Positions 1-9,960 of a stretch of 64,000 nucleotides of DNA are shown in pieces. The stretch lies in the IMG/VR virus record IMGVR_UViG_3300042691_006355, positions 1 through 64,000 of that record. One strand, written 5' to 3'. Made by a program: the position numbers and the translations under genes. This stretch comes from a virus. Under the pieces are notes generated by a model. The model made no database searches. It had not been told where the DNA came from and saw only the letters and a program-made list of their open reading frames with translations. How positions within the stretch are numbered: position 1 is the first letter of the stretch; the number at the start of each line of letters is the position of its first letter.

Positions 1-395
1 CAAACTTAACTGCACCTACAGCTAGTTATCCAGCATATATTCTTACGTCAGATCCTGCCGTTGGATCTACTCCTGGTTCATTGACAGTTTATCCGAACTC
101 ATTGATGAATCCAGTAGTTGCGCCAGTTCCCCCTGCTACTACTTCTCCAAGCAATGTTCAGATAAGATACGTTAGATATCCTAAAGATCCAGTTTGGACT
201 TATAACACTATTTCTGGTGGTGAACCTATATTTGATAATACAAACTTAAGTTATCAAGACTTTGAGATACCATACGAGGAGTTCCCTAATCTTGTTTCAA
301 AGATATTACAATATGCTGGTCTATCTATAAGAGAGTCAGAGGTGGTTCAAGACGCTAAGGCAGAAGAGGTACAAACAGCACAACAAACACAATAA
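1..395 (+). CDS. C-terminal part of a conserved virion (connector) protein, truncated by the window start
   Basis: The frame is open from the first full codon at position 3 to the stop at 393-395, so the 5' end lies outside the window; the TTG at 81 is only an internal codon. The visible 131 residues contain a Pro/Ala/Thr-rich stretch, then a YVRYPKDPVWTYN segment and a short acidic Gln-rich tail. Immediately downstream, with 3 nt between, is the next virion gene. The gene starting at 63829 at the other end of the window has the look of the N-terminus of the same protein family in Bacteroidota phages, so this is probably the 3' half of one gene interrupted by the window boundary. Function as a neck or tail-connector component is inferred from position between capsid and tail genes. 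Confidence 0.7.
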   Translation, partial: NLTAPTASYPAYILTSDPAVGSTPGSLTVYPNSLMNPVVAPVPPATTSPSNVQIRYVRYPKDPVWTYNTISGGEPIFDNTNLSYQDFEIPYEEFPNLVSKILQYAGLSIRESEVVQDAKAEEVQTAQQTQ

Positions 396-398
396 CAG

Positions 399-1307
399 AT
401 GCCATATATAACTAACTATCAGTACTACACTAATAACGGGACGAACCCTCAAGATGCTAACTGGGGTAGTTATCAGTACGTTACATTAAAGGACTTAATA
501 AATAACTTTATGTTGATGTATGTAGGTAACGATAAGTTAGTTAATAATGTTGACATATATAATGTTAGGTTTCATGCAAAAAGAGCTATACAAGAGATAA
601 ACTATGACGCTCTTAGAAACATTAAGGTTATGGAGCTAGAGCTTGGTGAAGAACTAAAGATGGTTCTTCCTCCAGACTACGTTAACTATGTTAGAATATC
701 TGTTTTAAAGGGGAATGTTTTGATTCCGTTAGTTGAGAGTAGAAATGCAATAACTGCAACTGCGTACCTTCAAGATAATAACTTAGATATTATATTTGAT
801 TCAAATGGTGAGGTTGTTACTGGAACATCAAAGCTTGATATACTAAGACAAGACAAGCAGTTATACACTGGTTCTGGGCCATACAACGGTTACTATGGAT
901 GGTCATTCGAGGGGGACTGGTACTTTGGTTACAACATTGGAGGTCGTTTTGGTTTAAACACAGAAGACGCGAATCGTAACCCTAGATTCACAATCAACAA
1001 GGCAGCAGGTGTTATTGATTTTAGCACTGGAGTTGAGCATGGTAAGATCGTGTTAGAATATGTTTCTGACGGTATGGAGAACGGAGATGACTCTTTAATA
1101 AGCATTAATAAACTAGCTGAGGAATACATATACTCATACTTAAAGTGGGCTGTTCTAAACAATAAAACAGGAGTTCAAGAGTATATTGTTAAAAGAGCTA
1201 AGGACGAGAAATCTGCCAATCTAAGAAACGCAAAGATTAGATTAAGTAATATTCATCCATCTAGACTATTAATGAGTCTTAGAGGTCGTGATAAATGGAT
1301 TAAATAA
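399..1307 (+). CDS. Tail-tube or head-tail adaptor-like virion protein
   Basis: 302 residues. The N-terminal 140 residues alternate helices and beta segments (LKDLINNFMLMYVG, then KRAIQEINYDALRN, MELELGEELKMVLPPDYVNYVRIS), a pattern that I recognise from podovirus tubular/adaptor proteins, where a helical bundle is followed by a beta-sandwich. The middle is Gly/Tyr-rich and the C-terminus is helical and basic, ending RGRDKWIK. It lies between the connector fragment and the large stabilisation-type protein, 2 nt from the latter, as expected for a ring or tail-tube component joining portal to tail. The assignment is by context and general shape, not by a diagnostic motif. Confidence 0.6.
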   Translation: MPYITNYQYYTNNGTNPQDANWGSYQYVTLKDLINNFMLMYVGNDKLVNNVDIYNVRFHAKRAIQEINYDALRNIKVMELELGEELKMVLPPDYVNYVRISVLKGNVLIPLVESRNAITATAYLQDNNLDIIFDSNGEVVTGTSKLDILRQDKQLYTGSGPYNGYYGWSFEGDWYFGYNIGGRFGLNTEDANRNPRFTINKAAGVIDFSTGVEHGKIVLEYVSDGMENGDDSLISINKLAEEYIYSYLKWAVLNNKTGVQEYIVKRAKDEKSANLRNAKIRLSNIHPSRLLMSLRGRDKWIK

Positions 1308-1309
1308 TT

Positions 1310-4300
1310 ATGGCTGACATTAGTAGAACATTTCAAAAAGGAGTCATGAATCAAGACCTCGATGAGAGGTTATTGCCTAATGGTACGTATATATCAGCAG
1401 AAAATGTAACTGTAAATAGTTACGCATCTGGTGATGTTGGTGCTATTCAGAATGCATATGGAAACTCGTTAAAGGGTAATATATCTTCAGCTGTAAATGT
1501 TCAAGTAATATCAAATCCAATTGTTATTGGTGCTGTTGCATACGAGCCAAAAGGATTAATATATTGGCTTGTAACAACTGATCAATTTGATGGTATCTTT
1601 GAATACAACATTCAAAGTGGTCAAACAACAAGAGTATTACAATGCTCTAAGCCAAGTCCAGGAAGTCCTCTTAACTTCAACTCTAATTATATTGTTACTG
1701 GTATAAATTATTTAGAGGGACAAGACGGAAACAATTACTTATTTTGGACAGATAACTATAATGCTCCAAGAAGAATAAATATTAATAGATGCAAGGGATA
1801 TACTGCTGATGATCCGTCAATTGCTGATGATATTAGCGTTATAATGGCTCCTCCATTAAACGCTCCATACATATCAATGACTCAAAGCAATAGCCCAGAC
1901 TCTACAAACTTGAAAGAAAAGTTTGTATACTTCAGCTATAGATACAAGTACGTAGACAATGAGTATAGCTCAATGTCGCCATTCTCAGCAGTTGGATTTG
2001 AAGCTGGGGCTTTTGCTATAGACTATGAAACTGGAGACAACCTTGGCATGGTGAATAGAAAAAACTTAATAGATATTCACTTTGAAACTGGAAATGAATT
2101 TGTAAAAGAGATACAACTTCTAGTTAGAGATACTAGAAGCTTAAATGTGATGGTAATTGAAAGCTTTGATAAAGACAAGTTGTCTATTCAAGACAATACT
2201 TCATACTCATTTACATTTAGAAATAACAAGATATACACCACACTATCAAACGAACAGGTAACTAGATTGTTTGATAATGTTCCGCTAAAGGCATTAGGAC
2301 AAGATATTATTGGCAACAGATTGATATACGGAAACTACCTTCAGTTTAGAAATATAACAAATGCAAACGAGGTTGACATAAACATTAACTTTGAGGTTAA
2401 ATATACATCTCAAACAATTACAGATGATAAGCCTAAAAGATCATTCAGAAGTGATAGAGACTATGAGGTAGGAATAGTTTATACCGATAAGTACGGAAGA
2501 ATGACTACAGTATTAACACCTGCATTAAGCAATGCTGGTAATCAATTAAGCAACTCTGTTTATATTCCACCATCAGAATCTGATAAAGCAAACAGCTTAC
2601 AGGTTGAGATTAAGCATGAACCGCCATCATGGGCTACAAACTATAGACTTGTATTAAAACAGAACAGAAAAGAGTACTATAATATATTTCCAAGACTTTA
2701 TTTTAATCAAGGTTTATTTGTTTATTTCTTAATAAATGAAACAGACAGAGATAAATTCTCAGTTGGTGATTATATAATAATAAAAAGAGGTGGAAATGGG
2801 CCTACTTATTCTAATAAACAATTTAAAATATTAGAACTTGAAGTTAAAAATCAATCATTTGTACCTAATGCTCCTGCTGGATTATACTTTAAAATAAAAA
2901 TAGAATCGAATGATTTGTCTTATTTACCTCAGAATCAAACTCAAAATATTGTAACTACAAATCAAGGTAGTAATTCATTTCAAATAGCGCATGGTCAGGA
3001 TTTTTCTGTTACTAGACCTGTTTTAGTAAATGGACAATCAATACCACCAAGTTCGGCATATCTTAATCCAGTAAACTCATATATATCTAAACCATTTTTT
3101 TATGGTTCATTATCTTCAAATTCTAATGCTATAGCTACATCGTGGGTTGGATTATTTAATGTTGGTTCAGCAACAATACAGAATTATAATTCCAGATATT
3201 GGGCAAATTCTAATGGAAGAGATTATAGGTATACAATAGAGATACAGTCTGGAAATAGGTTTAGATATACTACTGATTTATATGGTGTTAGTAACTGGAT
3301 TGAAAGTAATTTGCCTATAAATGTTGGATCAGTTAACTTAATAAAGTTTCCGTCTGGTGTGACTGGTAATGCTCCTGGAGGAGCATCAAACATTGCATTT
3401 GCTATAAAGTGGACATCAAATCAATTAACTGTAGGTGATAGATTTAAAATAAGTTGTAGATCTGAAAATGGAGATAATTATTTTTCTGGCATAGCAAATA
3501 GTAATGGATTACTAGTTAATGGATATGATGATAATGGTGGATTTGCTATTGTCAATGGAAATTATAATGGACCTATATATGCTGGAGCAAATATATCAAT
3601 AACAATAAATCAAGACATTAATAACTCAAATGTATATACATCTACTCAATTATTTACATCTCAGCAAACATATAGTAATATAGAGGAATGGTTTGTTGAG
3701 TCTGGTGCATTTGATTTATTTATTCAAAAAAATTCTTCTGGAGTAGATGTTAAATCTAAAGGGGTTTGGTTTAGAAATACACCTGGATCAACTCAACTAG
3801 GATCTGTTCCATCAAGTTACAGTAGCGTTCAGTATTATAGTCCAAATGGATATCCTTATACAAATTGGGTATTTAATTCATATAATGGTGTAAATACAAA
3901 AATGTTTTTGAAAGGATTTGGAATGGGGAATAATGGTCAAAACACTATTTCAGTAACTTTAAAAATAGATCAAATTGTACCTAGCAAAGCACCTATACTA
4001 GAAACTGTTCCATTAGACACTGAAACTGAAATATTTCATGAACTATCAAGAACTTATCCAATTAAAAATGGTAAACATATATCAAGATGGTTTTTTACTG
4101 GTAGATCAAATGGTCCATTTAGTAGCACAAGATTAACTCAATCAACTAAAGAATGGCCACATTATTTTAGTGTTGGAGATACTGTGTACATAAATACAAA
4201 TGGTGTATTACCTGCTACAGCACACACAATAGTTAATATATCAAATAGATATTCTATAGATGTTACTCCATCTATGTCTACTTCTCCATCTTTCCCTGGT

Positions 4301-5374
4301 TCTGTATCTTATACGACATATGAACAAGACCAAACATCAGTTACAAATGGAGCCAAGATACAAATTAACTATCCAAACTATCCAAATAGTGACTATAACT
4401 CGTTTACTTATAATACTGGATTAGAAACATACAGAATAAAGGATGCGTTTAATGCTCCAACAATGCAATATAGCCCAAGAGTTACAACAGTTATAGAGGA
4501 TTATGAGGAGGAATATAAGTTTGCATCATTGACATATAGTGGTGTTTTTCAAGCTTCTACATCATTAAATAGATTAAACGAGTTCAATCTGTCTTTAGCT
4601 AATTTTAAGAATTTAGACAAGAGATATGGAAGTGTTCAAAAACTAAAAGCTAGGGACACTGATCTTCTTGTTTTACATCAAGATAAGATTACATCAGTTC
4701 TTTATGGTAAGAACTTGTTGTATGATGCGGTAGGTGGAAGCCAAGTAGCATCAATACCAGAAGTTTTAGGTAATCAGATAGCATATCCAGGTGAATTCGG
4801 TATTAGCGACAACCCAGAAAGTTTTGTTACATGGGGCGATGTGTGTTACTTTGCAGATGAAAAAAGAGGATCCGTATTAAAACTCATAGGAAATGAGGTT
4901 ATCCCTATATCTACACAAGGAATGGGATCGTTTTGGATTGATACAATGAAAGATCCAAACAATGTTAATAGTTTTAAATTTGGTGGTTTTGACCCATATA
5001 ACGGAACGTATGTGATTAGTATATCAGAAAGACAAAAACAAAGCTGTCAATTAAATATAAGTCCAACAATAAGAAGCGTTTCATCTAGTCCATCTAATGG
5101 TCCAGTATTTATGTTTTCAGTAGACACATTGTCTCCATCATGGACAATATCTATAGTTGACAATGGATTTGGAACTAACTGGGTTAACTGTCAAACATTT
5201 AGTGGTTCCTATTCACAATTTGTTTATGCTTCTTATTCTGTTAATATTTCTGGAGCACCTAGAAGCGTTATATTTAGAGTTACTTATTGTGGAAGCACTT
5301 TATTTAAAGATTTTATTTTAACACAAGGTGTTTTAAATTCACCTACACTTGTAATACCAATTGTAAACGGATAA
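1310..5374 (+). CDS. Large virion stabilisation / tail hub-like protein
   Basis: 1354 residues. The start (ISRTFQKGVMNQDLDERLLPNGTY, then SGDVGAIQNAYGN) matches the typical opening of the phage stabilisation-protein group in Bacteroidota phages; members close the portal channel or form the tail hub. Residues about 1-440 and 1040-1290 are ordinary in composition. Residues about 455-1010 (roughly 2680-4350) are Asn/Ser/Tyr-rich beta-type sequence encoded by clearly more AT-rich DNA and look like an inserted variable domain. The C-terminal 100 residues (ISPTIRSVSSSPSNGP onward) look like a small Ig-like surface domain. Stop and next start are separated by 3 nt. The family call is recognition from memory; the insert's role in host binding is inference. 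Confidence 0.6.
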   Translation: MADISRTFQKGVMNQDLDERLLPNGTYISAENVTVNSYASGDVGAIQNAYGNSLKGNISSAVNVQVISNPIVIGAVAYEPKGLIYWLVTTDQFDGIFEYNIQSGQTTRVLQCSKPSPGSPLNFNSNYIVTGINYLEGQDGNNYLFWTDNYNAPRRININRCKGYTADDPSIADDISVIMAPPLNAPYISMTQSNSPDSTNLKEKFVYFSYRYKYVDNEYSSMSPFSAVGFEAGAFAIDYETGDNLGMVNRKNLIDIHFETGNEFVKEIQLLVRDTRSLNVMVIESFDKDKLSIQDNTSYSFTFRNNKIYTTLSNEQVTRLFDNVPLKALGQDIIGNRLIYGNYLQFRNITNANEVDININFEVKYTSQTITDDKPKRSFRSDRDYEVGIVYTDKYGRMTTVLTPALSNAGNQLSNSVYIPPSESDKANSLQVEIKHEPPSWATNYRLVLKQNRKEYYNIFPRLYFNQGLFVYFLINETDRDKFSVGDYIIIKRGGNGPTYSNKQFKILELEVKNQSFVPNAPAGLYFKIKIESNDLSYLPQNQTQNIVTTNQGSNSFQIAHGQDFSVTRPVLVNGQSIPPSSAYLNPVNSYISKPFFYGSLSSNSNAIATSWVGLFNVGSATIQNYNSRYWANSNGRDYRYTIEIQSGNRFRYTTDLYGVSNWIESNLPINVGSVNLIKFPSGVTGNAPGGASNIAFAIKWTSNQLTVGDRFKISCRSENGDNYFSGIANSNGLLVNGYDDNGGFAIVNGNYNGPIYAGANISITINQDINNSNVYTSTQLFTSQQTYSNIEEWFVESGAFDLFIQKNSSGVDVKSKGVWFRNTPGSTQLGSVPSSYSSVQYYSPNGYPYTNWVFNSYNGVNTKMFLKGFGMGNNGQNTISVTLKIDQIVPSKAPILETVPLDTETEIFHELSRTYPIKNGKHISRWFFTGRSNGPFSSTRLTQSTKEWPHYFSVGDTVYINTNGVLPATAHTIVNISNRYSIDVTPSMSTSPSFPGSVSYTTYEQDQTSVTNGAKIQINYPNYPNSDYNSFTYNTGLETYRIKDAFNAPTMQYSPRVTTVIEDYEEEYKFASLTYSGVFQASTSLNRLNEFNLSLANFKNLDKRYGSVQKLKARDTDLLVLHQDKITSVLYGKNLLYDAVGGSQVASIPEVLGNQIAYPGEFGISDNPESFVTWGDVCYFADEKRGSVLKLIGNEVIPISTQGMGSFWIDTMKDPNNVNSFKFGGFDPYNGTYVISISERQKQSCQLNISPTIRSVSSSPSNGPVFMFSVDTLSPSWTISIVDNGFGTNWVNCQTFSGSYSQFVYASYSVNISGAPRSVIFRVTYCGSTLFKDFILTQGVLNSPTLVIPIVNG

Positions 5375-5377
5375 ATT

Positions 5378-8221
5378 ATGATGACAAAACAATCTTTTGA
5401 GTATACTGGTAGTAATGTCTATGATATAGATAATGTTGTTATAAGTAATAATAACATTGCTATATTTGATCAATTAACTGGCGTTGGTGGTGTAGATTAT
5501 ATGCCTTATAATGGTTCCACTGTAACTGTTAAGGCAGGAGATAATACTGGTTCATATCAAGAGTTAGCACCTACATTAAACAATAAGCTTTACTATTATG
5601 TATCAGATGTCTTATATGGTCCAAATGACAAGGATGTAATAAAGGCAGACTCTATTGAGATTCCAGTAACTTATTCTTCTGGAGAGTTTACTGGTATATT
5701 TGTATTTAATAACCCAAATGATTTTCCTTATTTATACTTATTTTGGGATTATCAAGACACTATTGACGGATCTACTAACATATCTTATATTGGAGCTACA
5801 GATGAAAGAATTATTAACTGGACTATTGGAGCTGGTATTGGTGTCGCTGGCATTAATTATAATGCCATTGATACTCCTACGAGATTTCAAATAAAATTGA
5901 ATGGATCTATTGTAGCAGACTCTGGATATGTTGGTCTTAACTCACTTACAAATTATATTGATTTAATAACGGCAGGTGTAAATCCAGATGATATAAAACT
6001 TGTATCTCCATATGACGGACTAGTAAATAATGGTAATGGTAGCCTAAGATTTAAAAAGCTAGACTCAACTATTGATACAGCTGAAATAATTGTATCTTCA
6101 CCATTGTCAACATCTACTTGGATTATAAATAAGGTTGACCCATATTTAACACCTTTTTATATTGACATCACAGATGGTGATCTTACAAATGTTTGTTCTC
6201 AATGTCCAGATATTTTATATTATCACGATGGTTTTAACTTGACACCACAATATGGAGACACTATATATAATGATCCATACGGATCTACAACTTATAATGG
6301 AAACGATGCGTATCACATGATTGATATATTGATGTGTATGGTTCCTAGTCCTATAGATAAGTCATATGTTTTGGTAAATGAAAATGGATTTGTTAGCTTA
6401 ATTGATACGTGTAATTGTCCAGAAAGTGCTGTCCCAGTAATAACGCAGGGAGATATATATATAACTGTAAATGAGGACATAAGTATACCAATATCTGCTT
6501 TAGGTAATCCAACTTCGTTTAATTTACTTGGGTCTTGTTACAGCTATATTCTTAATGGTGGACAAAAATCTAGTTTATTAAGCTATACAGATTGCAGTGG
6601 AAACAGTAGATATGTAACTATAGGATCTAATCAAAATTTAAATATATGTTCATCAACTGTTCCAGTTATTGTGAATGGTGACGGTTCATTCAATTTACTT
6701 GGTCAGTGCAATAATATATCTATTGCTCCAGGATTATCAATAGATTTAAATGGTGTTTTATCTGGTTCAGCACTAGAGCTCAGAGATTTTTCATTTGATA
6801 TAACCGCTACTAATTGTTTTGGTACAAGTGACCCGTATACCATTAATGTATTTGTATCTGAAAGTGGACTTATACCATTCTCAGTAGATATAGAGCAGTA
6901 TAAAGAGACATCGGCTGATTGTTGTAGCATAACTCCAACTTTTTCTATAATGTATTCAGACGGAAAAAATAATGTGCCTACACTGAGAAACAGAATATAT
7001 AAAGATCAAAACGCAGAGGAGTACTTTAATGGAGGTGATTTCTGGTATTTTATAGATAAGTCTGACTATGTTATAAAGATAGATAACAACGGATATGTGG
7101 TAGACTATTCAGTTTGTGCAGGAAGCACTACAACGACAAGTACAACAAGCACAACCACAATACCAGTAATTGGTACATACTACAACGCAATATCTTGCAT
7201 TGATAACACTACTACCGTTACATTGCTAGACATAACAGGAGCTCCAGTATCAATTGGTGACGTAGTAAAAACTCAAGACGGAAACTGCTGGACTATAGAC
7301 TCAACATCTGCTGGTGGATTCCCATACTTTTATATGGAAAATCCTGTAGTTTTTTATGCTGACTGTGCAACATGTACGGGTACTACAACAACTACAACTA
7401 GCACTACAACTACTACGTTAGCTCCTATAGTTTCTTTTAATGCAGATCTCTCTGTACAATACAGTAGCGATTATCTGGCATGTGTTTATGGATCTGCTGG
7501 ATCTATGCTATACTTCTTTGGATACTATTCAATGCCACTCATAGGTGACATAGTATACTCAGATGCTCTTTGCACAACTCCGTTCAATGGCGAGTTTTAC
7601 TGGTATTATGCCACTGATAGTCTATATAACTATGCAATACAAGTAGCAAATACTGGGCAGGTTCTTCATGTTAACCCTTGTAGTATTGTAACAACTACTA
7701 CAACCACTACGACAATACCTACTTACTACTACGAAGCAGAGATATGCAGTGATCCTGGTATGACTTATTTAATTGCAGATCAAAACTTAGTTGAGTTTGA
7801 TCCTGGAACAATTGTCAAGTGTGACGATGGTATTTGCTACGAGATATTAGCATCAGCAACTCCAGGAACTCCAGATGCTAACATATTGTTTTTGTTTGAT
7901 AATTGTTCAAGTTGCGTTGGTACTACAACAACAACTACAACAACTACAACTACTACAACAACAACTACAACTACTACAACAACAACTACGGTAAAACCAA
8001 CATACGCTGTTCTATTAAACTTCGGCTCAATTACAGAGGTGTGTTCATCTCCAATTGTTACGTTTTATATAGATGGCCCAATTGGTGTACCTGGAAATAA
8101 TATTTACGATAGCATATTTATGTCTGATCTAGCTCCTGCAAACTACTATAAGTTGTCTACAAGTGGAATTGCATACGAGTGGGATGGTATAGAATGGACT
8201 GGAAATACTAAAAATTGTTAA
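5378..8221 (+). CDS. Cysteine-rich tail-fibre / receptor-binding candidate with polythreonine linkers
   Basis: 947 residues. The first 500 or so residues are Asn/Thr/Ser-rich beta-type sequence with no catalytic motif that I recognise. From residue 570 the protein becomes a chain of modules of about 65-95 residues, each with paired cysteines (for example FYADCATC near 665, DNCSSC near 845), separated by threonine-rich linkers encoded around 7128-7160, 7380-7420, 7689-7712 and 7922-7990. The last linker is an unbroken run of 23 threonines. A modular chain on stiff linkers at the end of the tail gene set suits an extended fibre that contacts the host. The stop overlaps the next start (TAATG). 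Fibre function is inferred from architecture and position. Confidence 0.6.
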   Translation: MMTKQSFEYTGSNVYDIDNVVISNNNIAIFDQLTGVGGVDYMPYNGSTVTVKAGDNTGSYQELAPTLNNKLYYYVSDVLYGPNDKDVIKADSIEIPVTYSSGEFTGIFVFNNPNDFPYLYLFWDYQDTIDGSTNISYIGATDERIINWTIGAGIGVAGINYNAIDTPTRFQIKLNGSIVADSGYVGLNSLTNYIDLITAGVNPDDIKLVSPYDGLVNNGNGSLRFKKLDSTIDTAEIIVSSPLSTSTWIINKVDPYLTPFYIDITDGDLTNVCSQCPDILYYHDGFNLTPQYGDTIYNDPYGSTTYNGNDAYHMIDILMCMVPSPIDKSYVLVNENGFVSLIDTCNCPESAVPVITQGDIYITVNEDISIPISALGNPTSFNLLGSCYSYILNGGQKSSLLSYTDCSGNSRYVTIGSNQNLNICSSTVPVIVNGDGSFNLLGQCNNISIAPGLSIDLNGVLSGSALELRDFSFDITATNCFGTSDPYTINVFVSESGLIPFSVDIEQYKETSADCCSITPTFSIMYSDGKNNVPTLRNRIYKDQNAEEYFNGGDFWYFIDKSDYVIKIDNNGYVVDYSVCAGSTTTTSTTSTTTIPVIGTYYNAISCIDNTTTVTLLDITGAPVSIGDVVKTQDGNCWTIDSTSAGGFPYFYMENPVVFYADCATCTGTTTTTTSTTTTTLAPIVSFNADLSVQYSSDYLACVYGSAGSMLYFFGYYSMPLIGDIVYSDALCTTPFNGEFYWYYATDSLYNYAIQVANTGQVLHVNPCSIVTTTTTTTTIPTYYYEAEICSDPGMTYLIADQNLVEFDPGTIVKCDDGICYEILASATPGTPDANILFLFDNCSSCVGTTTTTTTTTTTTTTTTTTTTTTTVKPTYAVLLNFGSITEVCSSPIVTFYIDGPIGVPGNNIYDSIFMSDLAPANYYKLSTSGIAYEWDGIEWTGNTKNC
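7126..7990 (+). repeat. ACA/ACT trinucleotide tracts encoding threonine linkers
   Basis: Four separate tracts of mixed ACA, ACT and ACG codons (with some AGC/AGT serines) lie at about 7128-7160, 7380-7420, 7689-7712 and 7922-7990, all in frame with the fibre gene. The codons alternate irregularly, so they are imperfect repeats at DNA level but nearly pure at protein level. Such tracts can change length by replication slippage or recombination between copies. Confidence 0.8.
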
Positions 8222-9135
8222 TGAATAAAATTAAATTTCTATCAGCTCAACCAGCGATAGATTATTACGCTTGGCAAATTGAGGTGCAAATTGTGAACCT
8301 CATGTTGACTGGATATGATCCAGAACAGATATATGTTATTGCAGGATATCAAGATGATATACCAGAGTCGTGGTTAAAACTAAAAGAAACGCATTCAAGT
8401 GTTAACTTTTTCTTTTATGAGGATACCCTTGGTGACTGTAAGTATCTTCCTGCAATACAGGCACACATACTAAAGAAGCACTTTAAAGAACATCCAGACA
8501 ATACACCGTACTTCTTTATTGATGCTGACTTTATATTCACTAGATATCTAGACTTTACACCGTACTTAAATGACGACAAGTGGTACTTCTCAGACACTAT
8601 CTCATACATAGGTCATGACTACATAGTCAGCAAGGGAGAAGAGGTCTTAGAGGCTATGTGTGACGTTGTTGGAATATCTAAAGAGCTTGTCAAGTCAAAC
8701 CAAGATAATAGCGGTGGAGCTCAAAAGTTGATGAAGAACCTAACTCATGAGTACTGGGAGATGGTAGAGAAGCACTCATTCGAGCTGTATGACGTCATGA
8801 TGCAGCTACAGCACGTAAGAAATGACGGTAGCAATCATGGAATACAGGCATGGACGGCAAGCATGTGGGCCGAACTTTGGACAGCTTGGAAGTTAGGAAT
8901 TGATGTTGTTGTTCCAAAAGATTTTGACTTCTGTTGGGCTACTTGCAACATTAAAAGATGGGACGATGTATATTTCTTTCATAACGCTGGAGTAATGTCA
9001 GACAAGGACCGCATGTTTCACAAGGCAAAATATATGGACAAATACCCATTTAATTCAAATGAAATAGTGTCAGAACATAAGTGTTCATACAACTACTATA
9101 AGCTATTAAAATCAATAGATAGCTGTTTGGTTTAA
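8221..9135 (+). CDS. Glycosyltransferase-like protein in the tail-fibre cluster
   Basis: 304 residues from the ATG that overlaps the fibre stop codon (TAATG); an in-frame TTG at 8215 would lie inside the previous gene. The N-terminal half has alternating beta strands and helices with IYVIAGYQDD near 40 and YFFIDADFIFTRYLDF near 98-113. The DAD in the latter resembles the metal-binding DxD of GT-A glycosyltransferases. The second half is Trp/Asp-rich (IQAWTASMWAELWTAWKLGIDVVVPKDFDFCW). No signal peptide or membrane segment is visible. Position directly behind a threonine-rich fibre suggests that it could modify that fibre. An alternative is a non-catalytic virion protein with a GT-like fold. 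Confidence 0.5.
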   Translation: MNKIKFLSAQPAIDYYAWQIEVQIVNLMLTGYDPEQIYVIAGYQDDIPESWLKLKETHSSVNFFFYEDTLGDCKYLPAIQAHILKKHFKEHPDNTPYFFIDADFIFTRYLDFTPYLNDDKWYFSDTISYIGHDYIVSKGEEVLEAMCDVVGISKELVKSNQDNSGGAQKLMKNLTHEYWEMVEKHSFELYDVMMQLQHVRNDGSNHGIQAWTASMWAELWTAWKLGIDVVVPKDFDFCWATCNIKRWDDVYFFHNAGVMSDKDRMFHKAKYMDKYPFNSNEIVSEHKCSYNYYKLLKSIDSCLV

Positions 9136-9141
9136 TTTCAT

Positions 9142-9149
9142 TAAATTTG
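9142..9149 (+). promoter_or_regulatory. TAnnTTTG promoter box (TAAATTTG)
   Basis: Matches the Bacteroidota -7 consensus TAnnTTTG and sits in the 18-nt gap before the gene at 9154, only 4 nt from its ATG. At this distance transcription would start at or next to the ATG. Confidence 0.55.
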
Positions 9150-9153
9150 TATT

Positions 9154-9960
9154 ATGTTAGCACCTCTTACTATATCATATTCTGATGACGTTCAAGGATG
9201 GACATCATTCTGGACGTATAAGCCAGACTATATGATATACGCATCAAACAATTTTTATACGTTCAAGAATGGTAATCTATACCTTCATAACGATGAAACT
9301 GCTACAAGAACTGTATACTATCCAAACACACCATTTGGAAATTTACCATTTTGTTCTGTCAGAACAACGTTCAATGACGCTCCGTTAGATGTTAAACTAT
9401 TTAAAACGGTATCACTAGAGAGCACGTCTCCATGGAATGTATACGTATTTACTGATCTTATATCTGGAAATATTGACGATACTTGGTTTGAGTTAAAAGA
9501 AGGTAGCTACTTTGGTCATGTAAGAAGAAACACTAACTTATCTGGAGCTTCATTAATAAACATAGGTCAACTTGACGATTCATTGTCTACTAGAGTACTT
9601 GGAGTAGGTTCAGTATTGAGCACAGGTGCTGGATACATAGAGTTCAATAGCTATCCAAGTCAATCACTTAAGATAACAGACATAGCTTTTCCAGATCAAC
9701 TATATGTTTATAATAGTGGTGGCGCATTAACATTTGTTGGTACTGTATCTAGCGTTGACAACTCATCTCCAAATCCAAAGGTATTTGTTACTGGTGGAGC
9801 AGTTCCAAACGTTGGCGATACCATACTAGCTGTTAAAAACTCAACGGCTGAGTCTTATGGAGCTAGGGGTTACTACATGGACACAACACTTACGTATAAT
9901 AGTGGCGCTCCAGTTGAATTATTCGAGATAGGCTCCACAGTATTCAAAAGTTTTATGTAA
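9154..9960 (+). CDS. Virion surface or fibre-associated protein, unknown
   Basis: 268 residues, beta-rich, opening with SYSDDVQGWTSFWTYKPDYMI. No catalytic motif is recognised. An aromatic-rich N-terminal 150 residues is followed by a Gly/Ser/Val-rich domain (SGGALTFVGTVSSVDNSSPNPKVFVTGG) that reads like a small beta-barrel. It has its own promoter box 4 nt before the ATG and another identical box after its stop, so it appears to be separately expressed within the late block. A tail-spike or baseplate-type role is inferred only from the position between the fibre and the internal virion genes. Confidence 0.5.
   Translation: MLAPLTISYSDDVQGWTSFWTYKPDYMIYASNNFYTFKNGNLYLHNDETATRTVYYPNTPFGNLPFCSVRTTFNDAPLDVKLFKTVSLESTSPWNVYVFTDLISGNIDDTWFELKEGSYFGHVRRNTNLSGASLINIGQLDDSLSTRVLGVGSVLSTGAGYIEFNSYPSQSLKITDIAFPDQLYVYNSGGALTFVGTVSSVDNSSPNPKVFVTGGAVPNVGDTILAVKNSTAESYGARGYYMDTTLTYNSGAPVELFEIGSTVFKSFM

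Noticed and set aside
7922-7990. Threonine codon repeat as a CRISPR or microsatellite array
   Set aside because: There are no spacers. The repeat is in frame within the fibre gene and varies only between threonine codons.
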